Notes: a model not told the origin generated them from the sequence alone. A stretch of DNA of 64,000 bases from Methylorubrum extorquens (GCF_024169925.1 NZ_JALJXF010000001.1:2362001-2426000); one strand, 5' to 3'. Shown: positions 50,331 to 59,652, counted from the first letter of the stretch. Numbers and translations are program-made.

Positions 50331-53300
50331 CTAGAACGCCTCGACCGGACGGGGCTCGATACCGGCCGGGGCGGCGGGGCTGCGGACGGAGGCGGTTCGC
50401 AACCGCTCCAAGGCTTTCCGTCCGAAGGTGAGGAACAGGAGCGGCGTCAGCACCGTGTCGAGCAGGGTGGCGCTGACCAAGCCGCCGAAGATCGTCACCG
50501 CCACGGGGTGCAGGATCTCCTTGCCCGGCTCCTCGGCCCCGATCATCAGCGGGACCAGGGCCACGCCCGCCGAGAGCGCCGTCATCAGTACCGGCGTCAG
50601 GCGCTCCAGGGTACCCCGGATGACCAGGTCGCGCCCGAACGGCAGCCCCTCGTGCAGGGCGAGGTTGAGGTAGTGGCTGATCTTCAGGATGCCGTTGCGC
50701 GTGGCGATGCCCGTCAGCGTGATGAACCCGATCATCGACGCGACCGACAAGGGCTGACCCGCCAGCCAAAGGGCCAGCACCGAACCGATGAGCGCCAGGG
50801 GGATGCTGCCGAGGATGATCAGCGTGAACACGACCGACCGGTACCGGCTGTAGAGCAAGGCGAAGATCATCCCCAGCGACAGGAGCGAGAGCGTGCCGAT
50901 GGTTCGGCTCGCCTCGGACTGCGCCTGGAACGACCCTTCCAGGTTCGTCGTGTAGCCGTTGGGTAGCTTGGTCGCCGCCATCTCCCGCTGGATGGCCGCC
51001 ACGATCCCGGTCATGTCGGTCTTGCCGTCGGTGTTGGCCTGGACCACGATCCGGCGGCGGGCATTCTCGCGCAGGATCTGGTTCGGTCCGTCAGTCTCGC
51101 GGATATCGGCGATCTGGCGGGCGGGGACCCATCCCGAGGGCGTCTCGATCAGGAGGTCGCCCAGGCGCTGCGTAGTGCGCATGGTGTCGGGCAGCCGCAT
51201 CACCACGTCGAAGCGGCGGTAGCCGTCCACCACGCGGGACACGACCTGGCCATTGGACAGGCGGCTGAGTTGCTCGACGAGCGCCGCCGGCTGGACGCCG
51301 TAGAGGGCCGCCCGGGTGTAGTCGACCCGGATTTCCAATTGCGGGATTCGGACCAGCTTCTCGACCTGGAGGTCGGCGATGCCCGGGATATTGGCCATGC
51401 GCCGCCGCAAATCCTCGGCGAGGCTGCGCAGGGTGTCGAGGTCCTCGCCGAACACTTTTAGGGCAATCTCGGCGCGGACGCCCGAGAGCATGTGGTCGAG
51501 GCGGTGCGAGATCGGCTGGCCGACGTTGATGGAGACCGGCAGCACCTTCAGGCGCTCCCGGATGTCGGCCACCAGTTCGGCCTTGGGCCGGCCGCCGGGC
51601 TTAAGGTCGATCTCCAGGTCGGAGGAATGCACCCCCTCGGCATGTTCGTCGAGCTCGGCCCGGCCGGTGCGGCGGCCGACGGAGCGGACCTCCGGGATCT
51701 CAAGGACCAGCTTCTCGGCGATGAGGCCGACCCGGTCGCTCTCGGAGAGCGATATCCCGGGGCTGAAGGCGGCGGTGACCGTGAACGAGCCCTCGTTGAA
51801 GGGCGGCAGGAAGGCGCGTGGCAGGAACACCGCGGCCGTGCCGGCGAGGATCACGGCGGCGGCGACCGTGGCCATCACGAGCCGCCCATGGGCGAAGGCA
51901 CGCAGCAGGAGCCAGCCGTTGAAGCGCTTGAGCACGCGCACCAGGCCGCTCTCGTGCTCGTCCAACCGCTTGAGGCCGGGCAGCAGGTAGTAGGCCATCA
52001 CCGGCGTGAGGGTGATGGAGACGACGAGGCTTGCCAGGATCGAGATGATGTAGGCCTGACCCAGCGGCGCGAAGAGGCGGCCCTCGATGCCCGACAGGGC
52101 GAACAGCGGCACGAACACCAGGACGATGACCATCGTGGCGTAGACGATGCCCGAGCGCACCTCCTGCGAGGCCGACACAACCACGTCGAACACGGAACGC
52201 GGGTTCCCCACTGCCCGGTTCTCGCGAAGCCTGCGGAAGATGTTCTCGACGTCCACCACGGCGTCGTCGACGAGCTCGCCGATGGCGATGGCAAGGCCGC
52301 CGAGCGTCATCGTGTTGATGGACAGCCCGAGGAAGTGGAAGATCACCGCCGTGGTCAGGATGGAGACTGGGATCGCGGTCAGCGAGATCACCGTGGTGCG
52401 CACGTTGAGGAGGAAGGCGAAGAGCACCACCGCCACCACGGCGACGGCCTCCAGCAGCACCTTCTCGACGTTATGGATCGAGGTCTCGATGAAGTTGGCC
52501 TGCCGGAAGATGAGCCGGTCCGCCTGGACGCCCTTGGGCAGGCTCGTGCCGATCTCCTTGAGCGCGGCCTCGATGGTCTCGGTCAGGCGGACGGTGTCGA
52601 CGCCGGGCTGCTTCTCCACCGAGACAACCACGGCCGGAGCGCCCATGTAGCCGCTGTCGCCGCGCTTGGTCTTGGCCCCGAAGGAGACGTCCGCGACCTG
52701 GCGAAGATAGACCGGGCGCTTGTCGACGGTCGCCACGACCATGTTGCGAAGGTCGTCGAGGTTCATGGTCCGGGCGACGTTCCGGATCAGGTACTCGCGG
52801 GCGTACTGGTCGGTGAAGCCGCCGCCGGTGTTGGTCCCGAACTGCTGGAGGGCCTTCTCCACCTGCTCGTAGGTGACGCCCAGCGCCCGCATGGCGGTGG
52901 GCTGGGGTGCGATCCGGAACTGTCGGACCTCGCCGCCCATCGGGATGACCTGCGCCACGCCGGGAATCGAGAGGAGGCGCGGGCGGATCGTGAAGTCCGC
53001 GATCTCGCGCAGCTCCATGGCCGAAACGGTGTCGCCGGTGACGGCCACCATCACGATCTGCCCCATGATGGAGGAGATCGGGCCCATCATCGGGCTGACA
53101 TTGGCCGGAAGCTGGGGCCGCACCATCGCGAGGCGCTCGCCCACCTGCTGGCGGTTGCGATAGATGTCGGTGCCCCAGTCGAACTCGACGTAGATCACCG
53201 ACAGGCCGACGCCCGAGACCGAGCGCACGCGGCTCACCCCAGGAAGGCCGTTCATCTGGGTCTCGATGGGGAAGGAGACGAGTTGCTCCACCTCCTGCGG

Positions 53301-53471
53301 GGCGAGGCCCTCGGCCTCCGTCATGACCGTGACGGTGGGCCTGTTCAGGTCGGGGAAGACGTCGACCGGCAGCTTGGTGACGGTGAAGGCGCCGTAGAGC
53401 ACCAGCACCGCCGCGATGGCGAGGACCAGAGTGCGGTTCCCGAGGGACCGCGAGACGAGGAACGTGAACAT
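50331..53471 (-). CDS. Heavy-metal RND efflux pump (module A, CusA/CzcA family)
   Basis: 1046 residues, twelve helices with two periplasmic loops. The helix-4 region reads [21 protein letters not shown], differing from the CzcA pattern of the pump at 39877 and closer to the CusA-like branches. With CueR, copper-storage and DUF305 genes nearby, Cu/Ag is the best guess, though Cd/Zn is not excluded. It follows its adaptor by 10 bp. Closely similar in sequence to the partial pump at 61217. Confidence 0.92.
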   Translation of the reverse strand: MFTFLVSRSLGNRTLVLAIAAVLVLYGAFTVTKLPVDVFPDLNRPTVTVMTEAEGLAPQEVEQLVSFPIETQMNGLPGVSRVRSVSGVGLSVIYVEFDWGTDIYRNRQQVGERLAMVRPQLPANVSPMMGPISSIMGQIVMVAVTGDTVSAMELREIADFTIRPRLLSIPGVAQVIPMGGEVRQFRIAPQPTAMRALGVTYEQVEKALQQFGTNTGGGFTDQYAREYLIRNVARTMNLDDLRNMVVATVDKRPVYLRQVADVSFGAKTKRGDSGYMGAPAVVVSVEKQPGVDTVRLTETIEAALKEIGTSLPKGVQADRLIFRQANFIETSIHNVEKVLLEAVAVVAVVLFAFLLNVRTTVISLTAIPVSILTTAVIFHFLGLSINTMTLGGLAIAIGELVDDAVVDVENIFRRLRENRAVGNPRSVFDVVVSASQEVRSGIVYATMVIVLVFVPLFALSGIEGRLFAPLGQAYIISILASLVVSITLTPVMAYYLLPGLKRLDEHESGLVRVLKRFNGWLLLRAFAHGRLVMATVAAAVILAGTAAVFLPRAFLPPFNEGSFTVTAAFSPGISLSESDRVGLIAEKLVLEIPEVRSVGRRTGRAELDEHAEGVHSSDLEIDLKPGGRPKAELVADIRERLKVLPVSINVGQPISHRLDHMLSGVRAEIALKVFGEDLDTLRSLAEDLRRRMANIPGIADLQVEKLVRIPQLEIRVDYTRAALYGVQPAALVEQLSRLSNGQVVSRVVDGYRRFDVVMRLPDTMRTTQRLGDLLIETPSGWVPARQIADIRETDGPNQILRENARRRIVVQANTDGKTDMTGIVAAIQREMAATKLPNGYTTNLEGSFQAQSEASRTIGTLSLLSLGMIFALLYSRYRSVVFTLIILGSIPLALIGSVLALWLAGQPLSVASMIGFITLTGIATRNGILKISHYLNLALHEGLPFGRDLVIRGTLERLTPVLMTALSAGVALVPLMIGAEEPGKEILHPVAVTIFGGLVSATLLDTVLTPLLFLTFGRKALERLRTASVRSPAAPAGIEPRPVEAF

Positions 53472-53481
53472 ACGCCTGCCC

Positions 53482-55197
53482 TCACCGAACCTGGTTGATG
53501 AGTTCGGCGCCTTGGGTCACGACCCGCTTGCCGTTCCCAATGCCGGAGACCACCAGCACCCGGGCGGCATCGAGGGGCTCGACCTGCACCTCGCGCGGCT
53601 CGAAACGTTCCGCCTGCGTGTGTTCGTAGACGAGGGCCTGCCCGTTGGCGGAGCGCACGACGCTTGCCCGAGGGAGCGCGAGACCTTGCAGGGGGGCGCT
53701 GCTGCTGGCGTGCACCGTCACGAACTGGCCGGTGCGCAGGTCGGGTTGCTCGCCCTCGATGGCGAATTGAACGGGTACGGCCTGGCTGCGGTCGGCCAAT
53801 CCGGCGCCGCGGTAGTTCAGAGTCAGGGTGCGTCCGTCGGCCAACCGAGCCGAGGCGTTCTGGGCCGGCGCCAGGGCCTCGAAGCTGAGGGCCTCGACCC
53901 ATAGCTTCGCAGGGTCGGTGATCTGGAAGACCATCGTACCCGGGCTCGCCATCTGGCCGGCCATGGCGTTGGCCTCGGCGATGACGCCGGAGACGGGTGC
54001 GATCAACGGTTCGGGCTGAAGGCGGATCTTGTCGAGGGCGGTGCGCCTGTCCTTAAGCCCGGACAGTTCGGCGTTGGCCTCGTCGAGCTGGACCTGCGAG
54101 ACCGCACCGCCCGGGGCCAACTTCTGGAAGCGTTCGACGCGCCGCTGCACGATGGCGATCTGCTGGTCGAGCTCGCCCTGACGCTGGCGCATGTCCGAGG
54201 CGTCCACCGCCTGGATTGGAGGGGTGACGAAGGCGAGCACGTCGCCCTTGGCGACAGGTGTGCCCAGCCGCGGGAACACCCCCGAGGGCGGCGGCGACAG
54301 GCGCCCGCCGACGGAAGACTGCACGACTCCGCTCGCATTCGGGTCGGTGATGACCCGGCCCGGCATCTCGGTGGTGCGGGCCAAGGCGCTCGTGGCCGTC
54401 ACCACCGTGCGGATGGTCAGGAGGCGCTGGGTCGGCTTGGGCATGAATACGCTGCCGTCCGGCAGGCGCTGGGCCACGTCCCGGCTGGCGCCGTTCGGCG
54501 CCGCCATCAGGGTCTTGGGCTCGTTCCCGTGGTCGTGGCCCTCGTGGGCGTTGGCCCTCGGCGCCAACACGACGCCCGCCGCCAGAACCAGGACCGCCAC
54601 GGCCGGTGCCGAGCGGCGTCGTCCGAGCAGGAGCGTGAGGCCGACGCCGAGCACGAAGCCGGTACCGCCGATGACGAACGCCATCGGATCAGCCTGGGTC
54701 AGGTGGTGCTGGAAATCGTGGGCGATGGCGAGGCCGCTCGTCCAGGCGGTGGGCGGACCTGCCGTGGCGGCGGGAGGCTCGGGCACCTCAAGCTCCACGG
54801 GAAAAACATCGCTCGTGCCGTCGGCCAGGGTCACGGTGAAGGTCAGGTCGTAGGCGCCCGGCTTCTCGCTCCAATGGGCGTCGACCAGGTAGGCCCCGTC
54901 CGGCGTCGCGGTCGCGGTTACGGCGCCCTCGGGCGTTTCCGCCTGGACGGTGGCCCCGGTCACGGGCTCGTTGCTGCCGGTGCGGTCGACGTAGACCATC
55001 AGCGCGCCGTTGCGGGCCACGACCACGACCTCGAAGGCGTCCGAACTCGATACGCCGCGGGGAGCGGTGACCGCGGGAGCGGACTTCGCCTCCTCTCCAT
55101 GGTCGTGGCCCTCATGGGCAGGGGCGGCTCCGCCCCATAGGCAAAGCAGCAGCGCCGCCGCGCTCAGGGCAGCGGCCAACGGATTACGACGCATCAT
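53482..55197 (-). CDS. RND periplasmic adaptor with extra N-terminal sensor-like region (module A)
   Basis: About 571 residues from ATG 55197 (GAAGGAATT upstream). Signal peptide, then HEGHDHGEE, an immunoglobulin-like domain (~50-140; GATVQAETPEGAVTATATPDG), two membrane helices (~165-190 and ~195-215), a second HEGHDHGNE motif, and only then the usual adaptor domains (lipoyl VGGRLSPPPSGVFPRLG, helical hairpin, beta-barrel, and the C-terminal GIGNGKRVVTQGAELI). The extra half is unusual and could sense or deliver metal. Confidence 0.85.
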   Translation of the reverse strand: MMRRNPLAAALSAAALLLCLWGGAAPAHEGHDHGEEAKSAPAVTAPRGVSSSDAFEVVVVARNGALMVYVDRTGSNEPVTGATVQAETPEGAVTATATPDGAYLVDAHWSEKPGAYDLTFTVTLADGTSDVFPVELEVPEPPAATAGPPTAWTSGLAIAHDFQHHLTQADPMAFVIGGTGFVLGVGLTLLLGRRRSAPAVAVLVLAAGVVLAPRANAHEGHDHGNEPKTLMAAPNGASRDVAQRLPDGSVFMPKPTQRLLTIRTVVTATSALARTTEMPGRVITDPNASGVVQSSVGGRLSPPPSGVFPRLGTPVAKGDVLAFVTPPIQAVDASDMRQRQGELDQQIAIVQRRVERFQKLAPGGAVSQVQLDEANAELSGLKDRRTALDKIRLQPEPLIAPVSGVIAEANAMAGQMASPGTMVFQITDPAKLWVEALSFEALAPAQNASARLADGRTLTLNYRGAGLADRSQAVPVQFAIEGEQPDLRTGQFVTVHASSSAPLQGLALPRASVVRSANGQALVYEHTQAERFEPREVQVEPLDAARVLVVSGIGNGKRVVTQGAELINQVR

Positions 55198-55278
55198 CAG
55201 GAATTCCTTCGCACCAAAACACCGGCCGCCGTCCCTCAAGACGGCATGCCGCTACAGGCGCGCCTCAGCGCGCCAGGT

Positions 55279-55653
55279 TCAGGCGAAGGATCGAGGGGGC
55301 TCGGGCAGCGCCTCTGGCGCTCGGCTCGGGGGTGCGAGATCCGCGGGTCCGAGCGCCAGGCGCAGCGAGCGCCAGACGCGCCCGACCGCGGCGGCTTCCG
55401 TAACCGTCAACCCGCCATGGCAGGCACACGCCGCACAGCAGGCCGCATGCGCCTTGGACTTGTTGGTGTCCCCGGCATGATCGTGGCCGACCTGCGAGCC
55501 CTCGGAGACCGCCGTTTGGCCATCGTCGACTGCCGCCACCAGCGTCGGGCCGTGCGTATGGCCGACGTGAGCGTGGACCACCGACGGCATGACGAAGGCC
55601 ACGATCATCAGGATCGCGGCCAGACAGCGCCATGTTTGTCGGGTCAGGGTCAT
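55279..55653 (-). CDS. DUF2946-like protein upstream of module A
   Basis: 124 residues from ATG 55653. A signal or anchor helix (LAAILMIVAFVMPSVVHA) followed by HVGHTHG, HDHAGD and the cluster ACCAACACHGG. Similar in size, position and Cys/His cluster to the protein at 37931. Likely a metal-binding periplasmic helper of the efflux operon. Confidence 0.55.
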   Translation of the reverse strand: MTLTRQTWRCLAAILMIVAFVMPSVVHAHVGHTHGPTLVAAVDDGQTAVSEGSQVGHDHAGDTNKSKAHAACCAACACHGGLTVTEAAAVGRVWRSLRLALGPADLAPPSRAPEALPEPPRSFA

Positions 55654-55926
55654 CACGTCGCGAACTCTATCACACGCGGCCGAAGCCAACATCCAGTTTG
55701 TGACGGCGGGGGCGGTTTGCAAGGCCGACGGTTACCGGCTCACTTTGGACGCGGCTCACCCGGGTGTGTCTGTTCTGTATTCGTCGGCCAAGTTTGGTCG
55801 CAACGCAATGACGGACCGAGATTTCACCCTGACCTGAAGGTCCGGTCGCCCTTCGTCACTGTACATTCAGCTTGCGACGCCTAGCATCCTGAATACGGAG
55901 ACATTTCCGTGATCCAGGAGGCGACA

Positions 55927-56256
55927 ATGGTTGGACGTCTTTTTGCGATGATCGGCGCTGTGATCTTGGCAGTGACCCTTCAGCTCACCCCGGCGAAGGC
56001 AGCCCCCCTTGCGACGAGCCCCGGCCTCGTCGACCCCATCGGAAGTCCGGTGCAGACCGTGCAGCACTGGGGCCACCATCACCATGGGGGCCACCACCAT
56101 CACCATGGGGGCCACCACCATCACCGGCGCCACCATCATCACCATGGCTGGGGACACCACCATCATGGCTGGGGGCACCATCATCACTACCGGCGGCATC
56201 AGCACCACTGGGGCCACCATCATCACCACCATCGTCGGCACAATCACCACTTCTGA
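55927..56256 (+). CDS. His-rich secreted protein 4
   Basis: 109 residues from ATG 55927 (CCAGGAGGCGACA). A signal peptide (MIGAVILAVTLQLTPAKAA) is followed by a mature chain of which about half is His: HHHHGG, HHHHRR, GWGHHHH and HHHHHHRR blocks. It is the most extreme of the four His-rich proteins. Divergent from module A, sharing its 270-bp regulatory region. Confidence 0.7.
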   Translation: MVGRLFAMIGAVILAVTLQLTPAKAAPLATSPGLVDPIGSPVQTVQHWGHHHHGGHHHHHGGHHHHRRHHHHHGWGHHHHGWGHHHHYRRHQHHWGHHHHHHRRHNHHF

Positions 56257-56316
56257 GGCGTAGATCCGAGATGCGGCAGGACTGCCCGCCGGGGCGGCCG
56301 TGCCGGTTCCGTAGCG

Positions 56317-57366
56317 TCAGGCTGCGCTCACCGTACCGTTCAGTGCGATCCTGGCCGCATCGGTTCGCCGGTAGCCGTCATGGCGCGGTCGTCCGAGCGG
56401 GTCGGCATGCACGCGCCGTATCCAGCCTCGCCGGACGAGGACCTCCAGCGAGCGCGCGTCGAGGCGCGTGGCCTCGATCCAGCCGTCGTCCGGGACCTTG
56501 AGAAGCTGGGCGCGATGGCGTTCGGTCAGGCGCCACGGCGATGGGGCCGGGACGGGCACCTGCCAAGGGGCCTCGGCGTGCGGGATCGGATGCCCGAGCG
56601 CCTGCAGGATGGCGTCCAGGCCATCCGTAAGGGCCGCAGGTCCGGGCTGCAGGATCAGGGGCGACTTGATCTCGACGATGCGACCCTGCGCGACGGCGGG
56701 GATTGCGGCCCAGCCCGGCCGGCCGGCGATGCGGGAGGGCACGACCTTCTTCCCGCACCAGGACGCCAGGATGACTTCGGGCGCAGCCGAGATCACCGCT
56801 TCCGGCGCCACGATGCGATCCTTGGCGGCCCCCTGCCGGGAAAGCTCCGGGAAGATGTCGTCGCCGCCGGCGATTGCCACGAGCTCGGAGACCCAGCCGA
56901 TGCCCGAGATCAGGGGCTCGTCCCATTCCTCGAAATAGACCCGCGGCCGCGGCCGTTCGTTGGCCTGCTCCGCTACGCGCGCGAGTCTGGCCTCGTAGCC
57001 ACGGACCAGTGCCTCCGCCTTGTCGCGGACGTCGACCAGGGCGCCCACCGTGCGGATCATGGCGAGGATGCCGGCGACGTCGCGGTGGTTGAACGCGTGC
57101 ACGGCAACGCCGGCCCTGACGAGGTCGGCGACGATGCCGGCCTGAAGGTCCGAAAAGGTGAGCACCAGGTCGGGGGCGAGGGCGAGAACCTTCGGAATGT
57201 CGGCGCTGGTGAAGGCGGAAACCCGCGGCTTCTCGCGGCGGACCTGCGGCGGACGGACGGCATAGCCGGAGACTCCGACGATGCGGTCCTCCACGCCGAG
57301 GAGATAGAGGGTCTCGACGGTCTCCTCCGTCAGACACACGATGCGTTCGGGCGGGAAGCGGCGCAT
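56317..57366 (-). CDS. Periplasmic-binding-protein fold protein (BtuF/FepB-like)
   Basis: About 349 residues from ATG 57366 (ATG 57411 and 57384 possible). It contains the class III binding-protein fold of vitamin B12 and siderophore receptors (RIVCLTEETVETLYLLGVED, APDLVLTFSDLQAGIV, VYFEEWDEPLISGIGWV). No signal peptide is visible, and a ~80-residue C-terminal extension follows (RHRAQLLKVPDDGWIEA). Without a permease or ATPase nearby, import is not evident. It may act inside the cell. Confidence 0.75.
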   Translation of the reverse strand: MRRFPPERIVCLTEETVETLYLLGVEDRIVGVSGYAVRPPQVRREKPRVSAFTSADIPKVLALAPDLVLTFSDLQAGIVADLVRAGVAVHAFNHRDVAGILAMIRTVGALVDVRDKAEALVRGYEARLARVAEQANERPRPRVYFEEWDEPLISGIGWVSELVAIAGGDDIFPELSRQGAAKDRIVAPEAVISAAPEVILASWCGKKVVPSRIAGRPGWAAIPAVAQGRIVEIKSPLILQPGPAALTDGLDAILQALGHPIPHAEAPWQVPVPAPSPWRLTERHRAQLLKVPDDGWIEATRLDARSLEVLVRRGWIRRVHADPLGRPRHDGYRRTDAARIALNGTVSAA

Positions 57367-57502
57367 GACCCTGCATATCCTCATGGGCGGGTTTCGGAAG
57401 CGGCGTCCCAACGGAAGGGCTGCGTTCGCACCTAGCCCTTGTGGTGGCAGGCACCTGGGGATGCGTCACATGCTGGAGGGCGGTCAGGGGCACGAAATCC
57501 TG

Positions 57503-58246
57503 TCACATCCGCTCCTTGATCCCGGTGGAGACGAGCCACCAGTTCACCGGGTAGCTGGTCAGGAACCCTGCCACCATGGCCACCTGCATGGCGAACCAGA
57601 ACTCGACCGAGTTCACCGGCGCTGGCTGCCCCGCGAGGTGCGGGAACACGGCGAATTGGGCGAACGCCATGAAGCCGTACATGCCGACCTGCCAGGCGAT
57701 CAGCGACAGGGTGTCGGCCTTGAGGGCTGCGACGATGCCCTGGCCCGGGGAGAGCCCGCGCATCGGCACGATGGCGTAATACTGGAACACGATCCCAAGC
57801 CCGAAGGCGAACACGAAGTCCAGCACCCAGACCGCGTACATCTTCTCCTCGAAGAGCGAGTGCCAGCCGAACCAGACCGCCACCGCCGGCACGAGGAAGG
57901 CGAGCCACTCGGCGGCGACGTCGCCGAGCATGCAGCCGCTGCCGCAGTGGAGCGCGCCCTTGCCCACCATCACCGGAAACGGCGTTTGCGTCATGTTCGG
58001 AGGCTTCTCGTCCCGCTCCATCGCGCGGTGATGCGCCTCCATGGTCGCGAGGCGGCCATAGCGAAAGTAGGCCCAGACCACGACCACCGTGCCGAACAGG
58101 GCGCTGACCGGCCAGACCACGTTCATCACGGTCATGTGCTGCGGATGCCGGATCACCTGCACCGACAGAAGGATCGAGCAGGCGGCCCCGAGCAGCAGGG
58201 CCAGGATGGAGAGCGCATGGAGCCAGGCGGGGAACATCGTGGCCAT
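57503..58246 (-). CDS. DUF4396 membrane protein
   Basis: 247 residues from ATG 58246, six or seven membrane helices. GALHCGSGCMLGDVAAEW (~97-114) is the family's conserved Cys-containing motif. Met/His-rich segments include HPQHMTVMNVV. The family is often found in copper-resistance loci. It starts 5 bp after the glutaredoxin-MauE gene, in the same CueR-controlled operon. Confidence 0.85.
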   Translation of the reverse strand: MATMFPAWLHALSILALLLGAACSILLSVQVIRHPQHMTVMNVVWPVSALFGTVVVVWAYFRYGRLATMEAHHRAMERDEKPPNMTQTPFPVMVGKGALHCGSGCMLGDVAAEWLAFLVPAVAVWFGWHSLFEEKMYAVWVLDFVFAFGLGIVFQYYAIVPMRGLSPGQGIVAALKADTLSLIAWQVGMYGFMAFAQFAVFPHLAGQPAPVNSVEFWFAMQVAMVAGFLTSYPVNWWLVSTGIKERM

Positions 58247-58251
58247 GCCGC

Positions 58252-59001
58252 TCAATGCCCCATCGCCAGCATCCAGATCGCCATGGCGACCATCATCACG
58301 TTCTCGGTCAGCGAGACGAAGCCGAGCGGCACCTTGCTCGACCCGCCGACGCAGGCGCACTTGATCTCGCGTTTGTCGACGTAGACCGCCTTGAACACCG
58401 AGACCGCGCCGACGGTGCCGATGAACAGGGCCACGGGGATCGACAGCCAGTTCAGGGCGCCGGCCACCATCAGGACGCCGGCGATGCCCTCCAGGAGCGG
58501 GTAGGCGTAGGCGTAACGCACCCAGCGCTTGGCCAGCAGGTCGTACCCGAGGAACATTGAGGAAAAGGTCTCGACGTCCTGCAGCTTGAGGAGGGCCAAC
58601 ACGCACATGCTGAAGGCGATGAACCACTCGGCCGCCCGGACGGTCAGCGGCGTGCCGTACACGGCGTAGCTCGCCGCGAGCGCCATCAGCGCCGTCATCG
58701 AGAACACCGCCACGACCGGCGTATAGGTCGTCGCGTTCGGGTCGTTGGCGGCCCGTCCGAAATGCCGCCTGAGATCGTCGAAGCCCCCGACGCGCTCGCC
58801 GTTGATGAAGGTCTGGGGCGTCGACTTGACCCCGTGCTCGGCCTTGAAGCGGTCGGTCTCCTCGCGGGTGGTCAGCCAGTGGTCTTCCACCTGGAAGCCC
58901 TGGCGTTCGAGGAGATCCTTCGCCTTGAGGCCGTACGGACACGTGTGCTGCGGCATCATCATGCGGTACAGGACCGCCTTGCGGGACGCGGTGGCTTGCA
59001 T
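58252..59001 (-). CDS. Glutaredoxin fused to a MauE/DoxX-type membrane domain
   Basis: 249 residues from ATG 59001. The first ~85 residues are glutaredoxin-like with a CPYG active site (C21), TPQTFINGERVGG and a GFDDL end. Four or five helices follow (MauE-like methylamine-utilisation domain), then CACVGGSSKVPLGF with two cysteines near the last helix. It could move reducing equivalents across the membrane to keep copper-binding thiols reduced. First gene of the operon driven from the CueR box. Confidence 0.85.
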   Translation of the reverse strand: MQATASRKAVLYRMMMPQHTCPYGLKAKDLLERQGFQVEDHWLTTREETDRFKAEHGVKSTPQTFINGERVGGFDDLRRHFGRAANDPNATTYTPVVAVFSMTALMALAASYAVYGTPLTVRAAEWFIAFSMCVLALLKLQDVETFSSMFLGYDLLAKRWVRYAYAYPLLEGIAGVLMVAGALNWLSIPVALFIGTVGAVSVFKAVYVDKREIKCACVGGSSKVPLGFVSLTENVMMVAMAIWMLAMGH

Positions 59002-59098
59002 CGGAAACTCCGTGGGTTGTCTGGCCGGGATGCCGTCCGGGCTTCGAAGTGGAAGCAGGGTGCGGGCAGCGGCCGATTGGGCTTGCGGACCTTCCTGC

Positions 59099-59119
59099 AC
59101 CTTCCCATTATGGGAAGGT
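59099..59119. promoter_or_regulatory. CueR-type operator in the divergent promoter
   Basis: A perfect dyad with 9-bp arms ACCTTCCCA and TGGGAAGGT around TTA. On the minus strand TTGACC overlaps it as a -35 element for the glutaredoxin-MauE operon. The arms match the ACCTTCC-GGAAGGT consensus of CueR/HmrR copper sites. Confidence 0.9.
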
Positions 59120-59138
59120 CAACTGAGGGGCTCCTACG

Positions 59139-59612
59139 ATGAATATCGGCGAGGCGAGCCGGGCCTCCGGGGTCTCGGCCAAGATGATCCGGCACTACGA
59201 AAGCATCGGGCTCGTGCCCCCGGCGGACCGGCGCGACAGCGGCTATCGCGATTACGGAACCGCCGACCTGCACCGGCTCGGCTTCGTCCGGCACGCCCGG
59301 GACCTGGGCTTCTCGCTGGACCGCATCCGGGTGCTGCTAGGACTCTGGAGCGATCCCGACCGCAGCAACGCCGACGTGAAGGCCATCGCGAGGGCCCACG
59401 TGAAGGAACTCGAACAGCGGGCCCGCCAATTAAACGAGATGGCCGACGCCCTGCGGTCCCTGGCCGACGCCTGCGACGGCGACGGTCGGCCGGATTGTCC
59501 GATCATCGCCAGCCTGGAGACCGGGGCCGACGTCTCAGCCAGCCGTCCGGGCGCGTCCCCGGGGCCGGCGCGGCCTCCCACACCTCGCAGGAAGGCCGTC
59601 GCCAAGCGCTGA
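59139..59612 (+). CDS. cueR: Copper-responsive MerR-family regulator CueR
   Basis: 157 residues. MerR helix-turn-helix (NIGEASRASGVSAKMIRHYE), the second motif SGYRDYGTADLHRLGFVR, and a dimerisation helix ending in C112-DGDGRPD-C120, the two Cys of Cu(I)-sensing CueR at the same positions as in the E. coli protein. A ~30-residue Pro/Arg-rich tail is extra. It activates the divergent operon at Cu(I) or Ag(I) excess. Confidence 0.93.
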   Translation: MNIGEASRASGVSAKMIRHYESIGLVPPADRRDSGYRDYGTADLHRLGFVRHARDLGFSLDRIRVLLGLWSDPDRSNADVKAIARAHVKELEQRARQLNEMADALRSLADACDGDGRPDCPIIASLETGADVSASRPGASPGPARPPTPRRKAVAKR

Positions 59613-59652
59613 AGCGAACGGATCGGTCGCTCCCGACGCCCGGCGCGCCGCA

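Noticed and set aside
51492..53498. 668-codon open frame antisense to the module A pump
   Set aside because: It is a GC-rich antisense reading of the RND gene: His/Asp/Arg-rich, no domain, no ribosome-binding site. The pump on the other strand has full-length homology.
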